Assembly: GCA_013372965.1 (NCBI GenBank)
Contig: JABXIR010000196.1
Coordinates: 1 to 11,264 of the forward strand
Length of the DNA stretch: 11,264 nucleotides
From: Gammaproteobacteria bacterium
GTDB lineage: Bacteria; Pseudomonadota; Gammaproteobacteria; Pseudomonadales; DSM-25080
Direction: 5' to 3'
The translations under genes and the position numbers were made by a program. The notes beneath the pieces were generated by a model that was not told the DNA's origin, searched no databases, and worked only from the letters and a program-made list of their open reading frames with translations. Shown here piece by piece: positions 1 to 7,486 of this stretch (its first letter is position 1; every line of letters starts with the position of its first letter).

Positions 1-684
1 ATGTCGCCGCTTCCGGAGCTTTCCGCGGAAGACGACGAAGTCGATGTTGTAGGCGATGCATCGGGTTCGGAAGGTAAGACTTCCATTATGCAGTTCCCGG
101 GTCTTATCCTTGGCGCAGTAACGATCTTTGTATATGTCGGTGCCGAAGTCATTGCAGGCGACACCATCGGACTATTCGCGTCTAATCTCGGTGTGGCGAA
201 TGCGACGTCATTAACCTCCTACACTATGGCGTTTATGCTCATTGGTTACGCACTTGGTATTGCATTGATTCCTCGTGTAATCAACCAAGAAACTGCGCTA
301 AAAGCCTCGGCGATTTCAGGTATTTTGTTCTCTTTTGCCGTTATTTTAAGCAATCCTGAAAGTACGACCGTGTCGAGCGTGCTGTGGGGCTGGATGGGTG
401 CTCCATTGTTACCGGACACGATTAGCTTTATTGCGCTGTTGGGTTTTGCAAATGCGTTGGTTTGGCCTGCTGTATGGCCATTGGCACTTGAAGGCCTCGG
501 TAAGTTCACCGCCAAGGGATCCGCGTTGCTAATTATGGGTATCTCGGGTGGCGCGCTTTTGCCGCTGGTCTACGGCGTGCTGGCAGAATCGATTGATGGC
601 CAAACCGCGTATGCGGTGATGTTGCCGCTATACGCATACATTGCCTACTACGCCTTTAAAGGACACAAGAAGCGCGAGTGGTAA
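1..684 (+). CDS. FucP-family MFS sugar transporter, C-terminal half (probable GlcNAc permease), 5'-truncated by window edge
   Basis: This is an inner-membrane sugar:H+ symporter of the FucP/GluP branch of the major facilitator superfamily. The reading frame is open from base 1, and the visible 227 residues are about half of the usual 410-440, so the first ATG is probably an internal Met and the true start lies upstream. Residues 1-28 are an acidic hydrophilic stretch (LPELSAEDDE) typical of the central loop between TM6 and TM7. Six hydrophobic segments follow at about 32-52, 72-92, 98-117, 142-165, 173-196 and 202-219, matching TM7-TM12. The YVGAEV signature of FucP-type TM7 is at 45-50, and the protein ends in a basic tail. 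FucP relatives carry fucose, glucose/galactose or GlcNAc. GlcNAc (NagP-like) is inferred from the chitobiase fragment at the other end of the window. The family call is firm; the substrate is not. Confidence 0.85.
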   Translation: MSPLPELSAEDDEVDVVGDASGSEGKTSIMQFPGLILGAVTIFVYVGAEVIAGDTIGLFASNLGVANATSLTSYTMAFMLIGYALGIALIPRVINQETALKASAISGILFSFAVILSNPESTTVSSVLWGWMGAPLLPDTISFIALLGFANALVWPAVWPLALEGLGKFTAKGSALLIMGISGGALLPLVYGVLAESIDGQTAYAVMLPLYAYIAYYAFKGHKKREW

Positions 685-806
685 GCGCCTCTATTGCAGA
701 AGTATGTTTAAAGTTTTTGGTGGGCGGCAGTCCACCAACCCCTCAGCGCTAAGCCGCTGGTTTTAACCCTATGCGAGTTGAACTCGCCTTGGCTGATTTT
801 CAGTGT

Positions 807-834
807 GCCGCATCGTTATCGATGCGGCTTTTTT
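807..834 (+). terminator. Intrinsic terminator after the permease gene
   Basis: A perfect 9-bp GC-rich stem, GCCGCATCG paired with CGATGCGGC, closes on a TTAT loop and is followed at once by six T. This is a textbook Rho-independent terminator about 120 nt downstream of the permease stop codon. It separates permease transcription from the receptor gene downstream. Confidence 0.9.
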
Positions 835-855
835 CCTTCCTATCGTTCGATTTGG

Positions 856-889
856 TCAATTTGTCGCAAACTAGGTGCGGGCAAATTGA
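856..889. promoter_or_regulatory. Long imperfect stem-loop upstream of the TonB receptor gene
   Basis: TCAATTTG at 856-863 pairs perfectly with CAAATTGA at 882-889. Inside it, CGCA (865-868) pairs with TGCG (876-879) around a 7-nt loop, AACTAGG. A T-G wobble (864/880) and a one-base bulge (881) join the two stems, giving 12 Watson-Crick pairs in all. No T-run follows, so it is not a normal terminator. It could be a DNA operator with widely spaced half-sites, or a structure in a long receptor leader RNA. The function is unknown. Confidence 0.45.
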
Positions 890-919
890 GCATTGAAGAC
901 TCTCCATCAATAGTGATGC

Positions 920-938
920 AATGGTCGTAGTGACCATT
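920..938. promoter_or_regulatory. 19-nt palindrome, candidate operator for the receptor gene
   Basis: AATGGTC (920-926) and GACCATT (932-938) are perfect 7-bp inverted repeats around a 5-nt centre (GTAGT). The site lies about 100 nt upstream of the receptor start, in the expected promoter region. Its size and symmetry suit a dimeric repressor. LacI- and GntR-type regulators control GlcNAc genes in proteobacteria, and the TGGTC/GACCA half-sites recall GntR-family operators with a wider centre. Which protein binds is inference; no such regulator is encoded in the window. Confidence 0.4.
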
Positions 939-1024
939 TTCGCTCAGCGAGCATTTGGTTGTTTAGAGTGCTTGCGGCGATTGATAACAATAATGAACAA
1001 CTTTGCTGACTCACATGATTGGAA

Positions 1025-1031
1025 AAGGAAG
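1025..1031 (+). promoter_or_regulatory. Ribosome binding site that fixes the TonB receptor start
   Basis: AAGGAAG is followed by ATATT and then ATG at 1037, which is good Shine-Dalgarno spacing. It overlaps the coding region implied by the upstream in-frame TTG (1019) and so argues for ATG 1037 as the start. Confidence 0.75.
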
Positions 1032-1036
1032 ATATT

Positions 1037-4000
1037 ATGCGGAGTAATAATCCGAATAACCGTGAGCTTGAAGTGCAACGCATTGGGACGGGGTTTGCGA
1101 AATCGCCGATCGCCGCCGGTATATCCGTTGCTCTCGGCTTGTTTGCTGCTGCACCCGCGTTCGCTCAAGACGCGGACACTGAAGAACCAGAACAAATTGA
1201 AGAAGTGTATGTGACGGGGATACGCGCATCACTTCAAAGTTCTCAAGACACAAAACGCGATTCGAGCGGTATTGTCGACGCAATCACTGCGGAAGATATT
1301 GGTAAGTTTCCCGATACGAACTTGGCTGAATCTCTTCAACGTATTACGGGTGTCTCGATTGATCGATCACGTGGCGAGGGTAGCAAAGTTACCGTTCGTG
1401 GCTTCGGTCCCGATTATAATTTAGTGCTACTGAACGGCCGCCAAATGCCAACGGCGAGCGGAACGAGTCGTAGCTTCGACTTCGGCAACCTCGCGTCGGA
1501 AGGTGTTTCATCGGTAGAGGTATACAAAACCGGCAAGGCACACACACCGACGGGTGGTATTGGTGCGACGCTAAACATCCGAACGACACGCCCTTTGGAA
1601 AATCCTGGGTTGAATGCGACGGTTGGTTTGAAGGGTGTGCATGACACCTCAACACATGACGGCGATAGCCTAACACCTGAAATTTCAGGTCTGTTCTCCA
1701 ACACCTTCGCCGATGATACGATCGGTGTGGCCTTGACAGCGGTTCACCAAGTGCGTGACAGCGGTGCTAATACGGCAAGCGTTGGCGGTTGGCGTACTTT
1801 TGATGGTGCAGTCGACAACTGTTGGTGTGGTGCAGGTCCGTCCGAGTGGGGTGGTATACCACCTCAGGGTGATCCAAATCAGGTTAACCGTCCGGGTCCC
1901 GGAGACCTTTACTCGGTACCGCAAAACATCGGTTATGAGTTTGCTGATTACCACCGTGTGCGTAACAACGGTCAGTTGACGCTTCAGTGGGAGCCAATTG
2001 CCGACCTGCGTGCAACGCTTGACTATACCTATTCTGAAGTTGAGTTAGAGCGTACCTACAGCAACTACTCAGCATGGTTCAACTTCGGTGCACAAGAAAC
2101 CGTATGGACCGATGGACCACAGGCCTCTCCATTAGTTTACACCGAAAATCTCGCTGGCTCAGACTTCGCGATGGGCGCGGGTACCGACGCATGGCGTACC
2201 GAAAACAATTCGATTGGTCTTAATGTTGATTGGTCCCTCACCGACTCGCTGACACTGAACTTCGACTATCATGACTCGTCTGCAGAATACGAGCCAAACT
2301 CGAAGTGGGGTGATAGTGCGCTCGTGTCTATGGCGTCATTTACGCGTGACCGCACGACGGGTTACTTCGGTGACGAATTCCCGGTTCTCGAGCTCGGTCT
2401 ATCACGTCCTCTTAATAAGGACGACATGATCGTGACCGGCTCCGTCTTTACCAATAACGTGTCGAAAATGGATATCGAACAGACGACGTTAGGCGGTAAC
2501 TGGGAGTTAGACTTCGGTATTGTTGAAAGTCTCGACTTCGGTGTGCAGCTAACAGAAGTGAATAACCGTTCTGCCGGTTCGGTCGTTCAGCGTGATGCTT
2601 GGGGCGGTGTGACTCAGCCAGGTGCGATCAGTGACTTGCTAACCGATGCAAATGCAGCGGGTGAGTTTGATCAGTTCGACGCAGGTAACGATTCGCGTCT
2701 ACAGACCGACTACTATACATGGGACATGGAAGAAATCATCAAGCGTACGGAAGAGCTAATGGCGAGTGGTCAAGCGACGACTTGGCAATTGGCTGATATG
2801 GGTGATTGTGGCACGGGCTTCTGTCCTTCAAGCAACTTCACTTCAGATCGTCGTACCACTGAAGAGTCATCAGCGATTTATGTTCAGGCCAACATGGCAA
2901 CGGAGCTGAGTGGTATGCCCGTTTACATGAATCTTGGTGTTCGTTATGAAAAGACCGATGTAAGCTCGCAGGCGCTTTCGCCAGCTTATACTTCGATCGA
3001 ATGGGTTAGCGGTAACGAGATTTATGCAATACTCGCGCCAGACGCTCAGTTCACAGAGTTAAGTGGTTCTTACGATGTTTTGCTGCCGAACTTCGACTTC
3101 AACATTGAGCTAACGGACGATTTGGTGGCCCGTGCGTCGATCGGTAAGACGATGTCACGCCCGGACTACGGTTCAATTCAAGGTGGCCAGACCATTGGTT
3201 CATTGCTCCGCGTTGATGGCGGTAATGGTAATCGTGGTAACCCAAATCTTAAGCCTCTCGAGTCACTCAACTTCGATTTGTCGTTAGAGTGGTACTATGA
3301 TGACGCGAGTTACGCCTCGGTCGGTTACTTCAAGAAAGATGTGAAGAACTTCATCGGTACCGACTTCGTTGAAGAAACCACGTTCAATCTAGCGCACCCT
3401 GCGAATGGTCCTTTATACCAGCAAGCGGTTCAGGCAACCGGTAGCTCGGATTCAGGTACCATTTACAACTACATCATTAACAACTTCCAAAACGAGCCGG
3501 GTGTTAATGGCACGGTGATCACGGGTGTTGATGGTCGTGACGGTGCAGCGGTATTTGAGTTGGCTGTTCCTGTGAACCAAGAGGATGCAACACTCGACGG
3601 TTGGGAATTGGCATGGCAGCACGCCTTTGGTGAGTCTGGTTTCGGATTTATCGTGAACGCGACAATTGTCGATGGCGATGTCGAATACGATAACTTCAAT
3701 ACGGGTGGTCAGTTCGCGCTCACGGGTCTATCAGACTCTGCCAACTTTATCGCGTTCTATGAAGACTTCGGTTTCTCGACACGTGTGGCGTACAACTGGC
3801 GCGATGACTTCCTAGCGGGTACTGGGCAAGTCAACGTGGGTGCAGGTCCGACTTACGTTGCTGCTTACGGCCAGTGGGATCTGAACGCTAGCTATGAAAT
3901 CGGTGAGCACTTCAACGTATTCGTTGAGGCCCTCAACGTGACTAACGAAACGACCCACGTGTACGGTCGAGATACGATGCAGACACTATTCGCATCGCAG

Positions 4001-4042
4001 CTTGGCCCGCGTTACAACTTTGGCGTTCGCTATAAGTTCTAA
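1037..4042 (+). CDS. TonB-dependent outer-membrane receptor (large, Caulobacter/Alteromonas oligosaccharide type)
   Basis: This is an outer-membrane beta-barrel that uses TonB/ExbBD energy to import a ligand, here probably a chitin-derived oligosaccharide judging by the neighbours. I chose ATG 1037 because AAGGAAG ends 5 nt before it; the in-frame TTG at 1019 has no such signal. The product is 1001 residues. It has a long signal peptide with a hydrophobic core at about 24-40 and likely cleavage after AFA (41-43). A TonB-box-like EEVYVTG follows at 55-61. The plug domain spans about 65-190, with typical ITAEDIGKFPDTNLAESLQR and RGFGPDYNLVLLNGR motifs. The rest is an aromatic-rich barrel ending in the expected C-terminal Phe (VRYKF). 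The length suits the roughly 900-1050-residue class found in carbohydrate loci of Xanthomonas, Caulobacter and Alteromonadales. A terminator follows closely, so the gene may be largely monocistronic. The family is certain; the ligand is inferred. Confidence 0.95.
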   Translation: MRSNNPNNRELEVQRIGTGFAKSPIAAGISVALGLFAAAPAFAQDADTEEPEQIEEVYVTGIRASLQSSQDTKRDSSGIVDAITAEDIGKFPDTNLAESLQRITGVSIDRSRGEGSKVTVRGFGPDYNLVLLNGRQMPTASGTSRSFDFGNLASEGVSSVEVYKTGKAHTPTGGIGATLNIRTTRPLENPGLNATVGLKGVHDTSTHDGDSLTPEISGLFSNTFADDTIGVALTAVHQVRDSGANTASVGGWRTFDGAVDNCWCGAGPSEWGGIPPQGDPNQVNRPGPGDLYSVPQNIGYEFADYHRVRNNGQLTLQWEPIADLRATLDYTYSEVELERTYSNYSAWFNFGAQETVWTDGPQASPLVYTENLAGSDFAMGAGTDAWRTENNSIGLNVDWSLTDSLTLNFDYHDSSAEYEPNSKWGDSALVSMASFTRDRTTGYFGDEFPVLELGLSRPLNKDDMIVTGSVFTNNVSKMDIEQTTLGGNWELDFGIVESLDFGVQLTEVNNRSAGSVVQRDAWGGVTQPGAISDLLTDANAAGEFDQFDAGNDSRLQTDYYTWDMEEIIKRTEELMASGQATTWQLADMGDCGTGFCPSSNFTSDRRTTEESSAIYVQANMATELSGMPVYMNLGVRYEKTDVSSQALSPAYTSIEWVSGNEIYAILAPDAQFTELSGSYDVLLPNFDFNIELTDDLVARASIGKTMSRPDYGSIQGGQTIGSLLRVDGGNGNRGNPNLKPLESLNFDLSLEWYYDDASYASVGYFKKDVKNFIGTDFVEETTFNLAHPANGPLYQQAVQATGSSDSGTIYNYIINNFQNEPGVNGTVITGVDGRDGAAVFELAVPVNQEDATLDGWELAWQHAFGESGFGFIVNATIVDGDVEYDNFNTGGQFALTGLSDSANFIAFYEDFGFSTRVAYNWRDDFLAGTGQVNVGAGPTYVAAYGQWDLNASYEIGEHFNVFVEALNVTNETTHVYGRDTMQTLFASQLGPRYNFGVRYKF

Positions 4043-4057
4043 CACCACTTGTGTCTT

Positions 4058-4086
4058 AAAAAGCGAGGCGTTTGCCTCGCTTTTTT
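4058..4086 (+). terminator. Intrinsic terminator between TonB receptor and halogenase cassette
   Basis: GCGAGGC (4063-4069) and GCCTCGC (4074-4080) form a perfect 7-bp stem around GTTT. Five A precede the stem and six T follow it, so the pairing extends further and could work on either strand. It begins 15 nt after the receptor stop codon. The downstream cassette therefore needs its own promoter in the short 4087-4127 gap, or depends on read-through. Confidence 0.9.
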
Positions 4087-4127
4087 AACCTTCCCGCGTT
4101 AATCTGAGTAGTAAATGACGATCGCGT

Positions 4128-5681
4128 ATGACTTCTATTAAAGCTGATAAACCGATTCAAAAAGTGCTAATCGTTGGCGGCGGTGCTGCCGGGTGGATCA
4201 GCGCTTGTGTGATCGCGGCGACTGCGAAGAAGCAAGATCGCGACTTAGCCATTACCTTGGTCGAGTCAAACAACATCCCTTTGCTTGGGGTCGGTGAAGG
4301 TACCTGGCCGTCTATGCGTCAAACCTTGCAGTCAATCGGCATTCGTGAGACCGACTTCTTAAGCGATTGTGACGCAAGCTTTAAACAGGGCTCGGAATTT
4401 ATCGACTGGACTCGCTCTGGACATTCGTACTTCCACCCTTTTTCTCTTCCTCAAGCGTATTCAAGTCTCTCGTTGTCACCTTACTGTGATTTCGATCAGG
4501 ATTTCTCTAAGCAAGTGACGCCTCAGCCCGAAGTGTGCGAGCGTTTCCTTGCCCCAAAACAACAGCAAATGCCGGATTATGCGTTTGCGCTGAATTATGG
4601 CTACCACCTCGATGCGGTAAAATTCGCCAAACTATTGCAGGCGCATGGGACAACTAAGCTCGGTGTGAGGCATTGTTTCGGCGATGTGAGCGCAGTCGAT
4701 GTCCACGAAGAGTCGATTCGCTCTGTTTCGCTGGAAAGCGGCGAACGTCTTACTGCAGATTTCTTTATAGATTGCACTGGCTCGAAAGCGCTTTTACTTG
4801 GGGAAGCACTGCGCACTCCGCTCATTAGCGTTGAGTCGATACTTCCCAATAATCGTGCGATTGCCGTTCAGGTTCCTTATGCGTCATTAGACGAAGATAT
4901 AGAATCCGTCACCAAGTCAACCGCTCAGCGCGTCGGGTGGATTTGGGACATTGGCTTACAAAGCCGACGTGGCATTGGCCAAGTATATGCCGATGGGTAT
5001 ATCTCCGATGCGGATGCAGAACAACAGCTGAAGGCTTACGTCGAACGTACTGCGCCTCACGTAAACTTCAGTGAACTACCTAAGAAGTATCTGAAGTTCA
5101 CACCGGGCCACCGTGAACAGTTCTGGAAATCTAACTGCGTCGCGATCGGAATGTCCGCTGGTTTTATTGAGCCGCTTGAGGCGTCTGCTTTGGCTTTAAT
5201 CGAGCAATCGGCACGTTTTGTCGCTGAAAAGCTACCCTTTAACTCGGCTAAGTTACCCATCGTTGCCAAACGGTTTAATCGTAAGTTTCTGTATCACTGG
5301 CAGGGCATCGTAGATTTCTTATCACTCCACTATGTGCTGTCGCAACGGAATGACTCCGATTACTGGGTGAAAATGAGTCATGTGGCATCATCATCCGAAT
5401 CTCTACGGGAGGCTTTATCGCTTTGGGAAGAGCGACTCCCAAGCCACGATGAACGCCCGATGATTGATGAGCTCTTTCCCATCGCGAGCTATCTATATGT
5501 GTTGCTGGGAATGAACTTCCGATCACAGAGTTGTAAACCGTTGTCTCATACGGAGGCGGCGAAAAAAGCGTTTAACGACGTACAAAGCTTTAAACAGCAA
5601 TGCTTGAATCGATTACCAACCAATCGAGCGTTGTTAACTAACATCAAATCGTCATCCAAGTCGGATGCTCCGATAGTATAA
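4128..5681 (+). CDS. Flavin-dependent 'tryptophan halogenase' family protein (halogenase A)
   Basis: This is a member of the FADH2-dependent halogenase family (Trp_halogenase, PF04820), 517 residues against about 500-540 for RebH/PrnA. The FAD-binding GGGAAGW is at 17-23 and GVGEGTWPS at 54-62. Lys86 in DASFK aligns with the catalytic Lys79 of RebH. The family's second-half motifs are also present: WIWDIG at 271-276 and EPLE at 348-351. Two departures are visible: WxWxIP ends in Gly instead of Pro, and the Ser that usually follows EPLE is Ala (352). The C-terminal region near 445-465 is shorter than in RebH and seems to lack the YYxxxEEEFxNF tryptophan-binding segment. The start has no strong Shine-Dalgarno sequence. 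The gene opens the four-gene cassette, 18 nt before the SapC gene. Family membership is firm; the substrate, and whether it is active as a halogenase, are open. Confidence 0.9.
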   Translation: MTSIKADKPIQKVLIVGGGAAGWISACVIAATAKKQDRDLAITLVESNNIPLLGVGEGTWPSMRQTLQSIGIRETDFLSDCDASFKQGSEFIDWTRSGHSYFHPFSLPQAYSSLSLSPYCDFDQDFSKQVTPQPEVCERFLAPKQQQMPDYAFALNYGYHLDAVKFAKLLQAHGTTKLGVRHCFGDVSAVDVHEESIRSVSLESGERLTADFFIDCTGSKALLLGEALRTPLISVESILPNNRAIAVQVPYASLDEDIESVTKSTAQRVGWIWDIGLQSRRGIGQVYADGYISDADAEQQLKAYVERTAPHVNFSELPKKYLKFTPGHREQFWKSNCVAIGMSAGFIEPLEASALALIEQSARFVAEKLPFNSAKLPIVAKRFNRKFLYHWQGIVDFLSLHYVLSQRNDSDYWVKMSHVASSSESLREALSLWEERLPSHDERPMIDELFPIASYLYVLLGMNFRSQSCKPLSHTEAAKKAFNDVQSFKQQCLNRLPTNRALLTNIKSSSKSDAPIV

Positions 5682-5686
5682 GAATA

Positions 5687-5694
5687 AAAGAGGA
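5687..5694 (+). promoter_or_regulatory. Strong ribosome binding site of the sapC-like gene
   Basis: AAAGAGGA lies 5 nt before ATG 5700, in the 18-nt gap after the halogenase A stop codon. It is the best Shine-Dalgarno sequence in the cassette and suggests the SapC-like protein is made efficiently. Confidence 0.65.
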
Positions 5695-5699
5695 TCACC

Positions 5700-6452
5700 A
5701 TGACAAACCACGTAATGCTTAGCCCAGACCAACACCAGAATGTTCGTGTTAGCCAAGTGAGATCGAAAGACATGGGCGACGCGGTCATGTGTACACTGAC
5801 GTTCCCAGCAGAGTTTCGTGAAATTCAGGCACACTATCCGATTCTCTTTCAGCGCGACGACAAAACCATGCGTCATTATCCGGTCGCTCTATTCGGCTTT
5901 CAGCCTGGCGAAAACTGCTTCTTAACCAACGAAGGTTGGGATGCGGACTACATTCCTGCGATGATTCAGAAAGATCCTTTCTTTATCGGTCTGCAAAAGA
6001 AGGCAGAGGGTGAAGATCCTCAGCGCGTAGTTACGCTCGATATGGATAGTCCGAGAGTGAATGCTGATGAGGGCGAGGCACTTTTCGATGGAGCCGGTGC
6101 GTATACGCCGTATTTGGATAAGATGATGGCGATTCTCGAGGGCATTGACGAGGGGTACCAACATACTGAGCTATTCATCGATGCGTTAGCCGATCACGAT
6201 TTGTTGGAGCAGGTGACAATGCAGATCAACTTAACGGATGGCTCAGCGAATCAGTTGTTGGGCTTTTATACGATCAATCAAGACAAATTGCAGCAATTGA
6301 CCGGAGATGTTCTTGAAGAATTCTCAAAGAAGGGATTTTTAGCCCCAATTTTTATGGCGATTGCTTCCATGGTAAGAATGCGAGATCTCATAAAACGTAA
6401 AGAAGCGCAATTATCATCTGCGTCACTTGAAAATCCTTTGTTCGATATTTGA
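5700..6452 (+). CDS. SapC-family protein
   Basis: This 250-residue protein matches the SapC family (PF07277), named after a Campylobacter surface-layer locus gene but common in proteobacteria beside TonB receptors and halogenases. Family-type segments are visible: HYPILF at 45-50, PVALFGFQPGENCFLTNEGW at about 61-80, and the following WDADYIPAMIQKDPFF. The C-terminal region at about 165-240 is helical-looking, with a hydrophobic patch (FLAPIFMAIASMVRM). No signal peptide or transmembrane segment is seen, so a cytoplasmic location is likely. The biochemical role is unknown. Its fixed place between a halogenase and a cupin-like protein suggests a shared task, perhaps as a partner or substrate-presenting protein; that is inference. 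Its stop codon shares one base with the next start (TGATG), which implies translational coupling. Confidence 0.92.
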   Translation: MTNHVMLSPDQHQNVRVSQVRSKDMGDAVMCTLTFPAEFREIQAHYPILFQRDDKTMRHYPVALFGFQPGENCFLTNEGWDADYIPAMIQKDPFFIGLQKKAEGEDPQRVVTLDMDSPRVNADEGEALFDGAGAYTPYLDKMMAILEGIDEGYQHTELFIDALADHDLLEQVTMQINLTDGSANQLLGFYTINQDKLQQLTGDVLEEFSKKGFLAPIFMAIASMVRMRDLIKRKEAQLSSASLENPLFDI

Positions 6453-7486
6453 TGAGCCGCTTGATAAACGAAATAACTGCTGACGATCTGGGCGATATCG
6501 AGTCAGTGGTCGCTGCACAGCAACCTTTGCTCATTCGTGGTTTCGTGACACATTGGCCAGCGGTTAAAGCGTCGGTTTTGGGCTTCGATTCGGCGGCAAC
6601 ATACCTGTCGTCGCAATACTCGGGTCGCCCATTGACCGCTTACGTCGGAAAGCATGATATCGATGGCCGGTTCTTTTATAACGACGACTTTAGCGACTTT
6701 AACTTTAGGCGTGGACAAGCGACGTTACCTCAAGTGTTGCATAAGCTTGCCTCTTCTCGAAGCGATAAAAGCGCGCCGACCGTGTATGTTGGCTCTACCA
6801 TGATCGATGAGTGGTTTCCTAGGTTTAACCGAGACAACGAAGCACCGATTCGTCGGGAAGAATTGCTCGCAAGCATCTGGATTGGCAATCGTAGCCGAGT
6901 GTCGGCACATTACGATTTTCCTGACAACATTGCATGCGTTGTGGCGGGTGAACGAACGTTTACGTTATTTCCTCCCGAGCAAGTAAAAAATTTATACGTC
7001 GGTCCGTTGGATGTCACACCGTCGGGCCAAGAGATCAGCGTCGTTGATGTAAAGAGCCCGGACTTGGCTCGGTTTCCTAACTATCAAGAGGCCGAGGCGG
7101 AGGCACTGGTTGCCCATCTGCAACCCGGTGATGCCATCTTTATTCCGAGTATGTGGTGGCATCATGTTGAGGCATCAAGCGACCTAAATGTGCTGGTCAA
7201 TTATTGGTGGTGTGAGTCACCCTCGTACTTAGGTACGCCATCATTAGCACTTAAGCATGCGCTTTTAGCGATTCGAGATTTGCCTGCGCATCAGAAAGCT
7301 CATTGGAAACGGTTGTTTGATCACTATGTGTTCGAAGATCAAACGGGCAAGCACGACCACATACCCGAAGCGGGACGGGGAATTCTCGACCGTCTAGATG
7401 AGCAGTCGGCAAACCAGTTAAAACAATTCATAGGAGAGCGGCTAATGGCGTCGTTACCCGACCGAGAACAAGGTAAGAAAAAATGA
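6452..7486 (+). CDS. Cupin-like (Cupin_8/JmjC, FIH-like) putative Fe(II)/2-oxoglutarate oxygenase
   Basis: This 344-residue protein of the cupin_8 superfamily (PF13621) resembles the asparaginyl hydroxylase FIH. I chose ATG 6452, which overlaps the SapC stop as TGATG; a TTG one codon upstream is less likely. A complete facial triad is visible: HYD (His153, Asp155) after the SIWIGNRSRVSA strand, and His237 in PSMWWHHVE, followed by NVLVNYWW as in FIH. Also typical are the N-terminal QQPLLIRGFVTHWPA and VVAGERTFTLFPPEQ. Enzymes of this fold hydroxylate protein side chains or other substrates using Fe(II), O2 and 2-oxoglutarate. With the triad intact the protein is probably a working oxygenase, but its substrate is unknown. 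There is no signal peptide, so it is presumably cytoplasmic. Its stop overlaps the halogenase B start (ATGA). Confidence 0.9.
   Translation: MSRLINEITADDLGDIESVVAAQQPLLIRGFVTHWPAVKASVLGFDSAATYLSSQYSGRPLTAYVGKHDIDGRFFYNDDFSDFNFRRGQATLPQVLHKLASSRSDKSAPTVYVGSTMIDEWFPRFNRDNEAPIRREELLASIWIGNRSRVSAHYDFPDNIACVVAGERTFTLFPPEQVKNLYVGPLDVTPSGQEISVVDVKSPDLARFPNYQEAEAEALVAHLQPGDAIFIPSMWWHHVEASSDLNVLVNYWWCESPSYLGTPSLALKHALLAIRDLPAHQKAHWKRLFDHYVFEDQTGKHDHIPEAGRGILDRLDEQSANQLKQFIGERLMASLPDREQGKKK

Larger units (their letters stand above)
685..1036. other. Intergenic region between permease and TonB receptor: terminator plus regulatory leader
   Basis: I see no credible gene in these 352 bases; short frames here have no recognisable product or ribosome binding site. 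The left half holds three small hairpins: TTGGTGG/CCACCAA at 717-723/732-738, CAGCG/CGCTG at 744-748/755-759, and GCGAG/CTCGC at 773-777/783-787. A strong terminator at 807-834 follows. The right half (about 835-1036) must hold the receptor promoter. It contains a long stem-loop at 856-889 and a 19-nt palindrome at 920-938. The AT-rich stretch around 980-995 (GATAACAATAATG) could contain a -10 element, but no convincing -35/-10 pair stands out. A clear Shine-Dalgarno sequence sits just before 1037. Confidence 0.6.

Noticed and set aside
1..684. Treating the ATG at base 1 as the true start of a 227-residue protein
   Set aside because: The product has only the second six membrane segments of a FucP-type transporter and starts in what looks like the central loop, so it is a fragment cut by the window edge.
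1019..1036. TTG at 1019 as the TonB receptor start
   Set aside because: The Shine-Dalgarno AAGGAAG lies inside this extension and is ideally placed for ATG 1037; the extra residues add nothing to the signal peptide.
921..1283. Short open frames on both strands around the receptor promoter and signal-peptide region
   Set aside because: They have no ribosome binding site, no recognisable domain and a composition expected of non-coding or shadow frames; they overlap the palindrome and the real receptor gene.
1484..3780. Recurring CTTCGACTTCGG-like words in the receptor gene
   Set aside because: They encode repeated beta-strand residues (Phe-Asp-Phe, Asp-Phe-Gly) with a preferred codon set and are irregularly spaced, so this is not a DNA repeat element.
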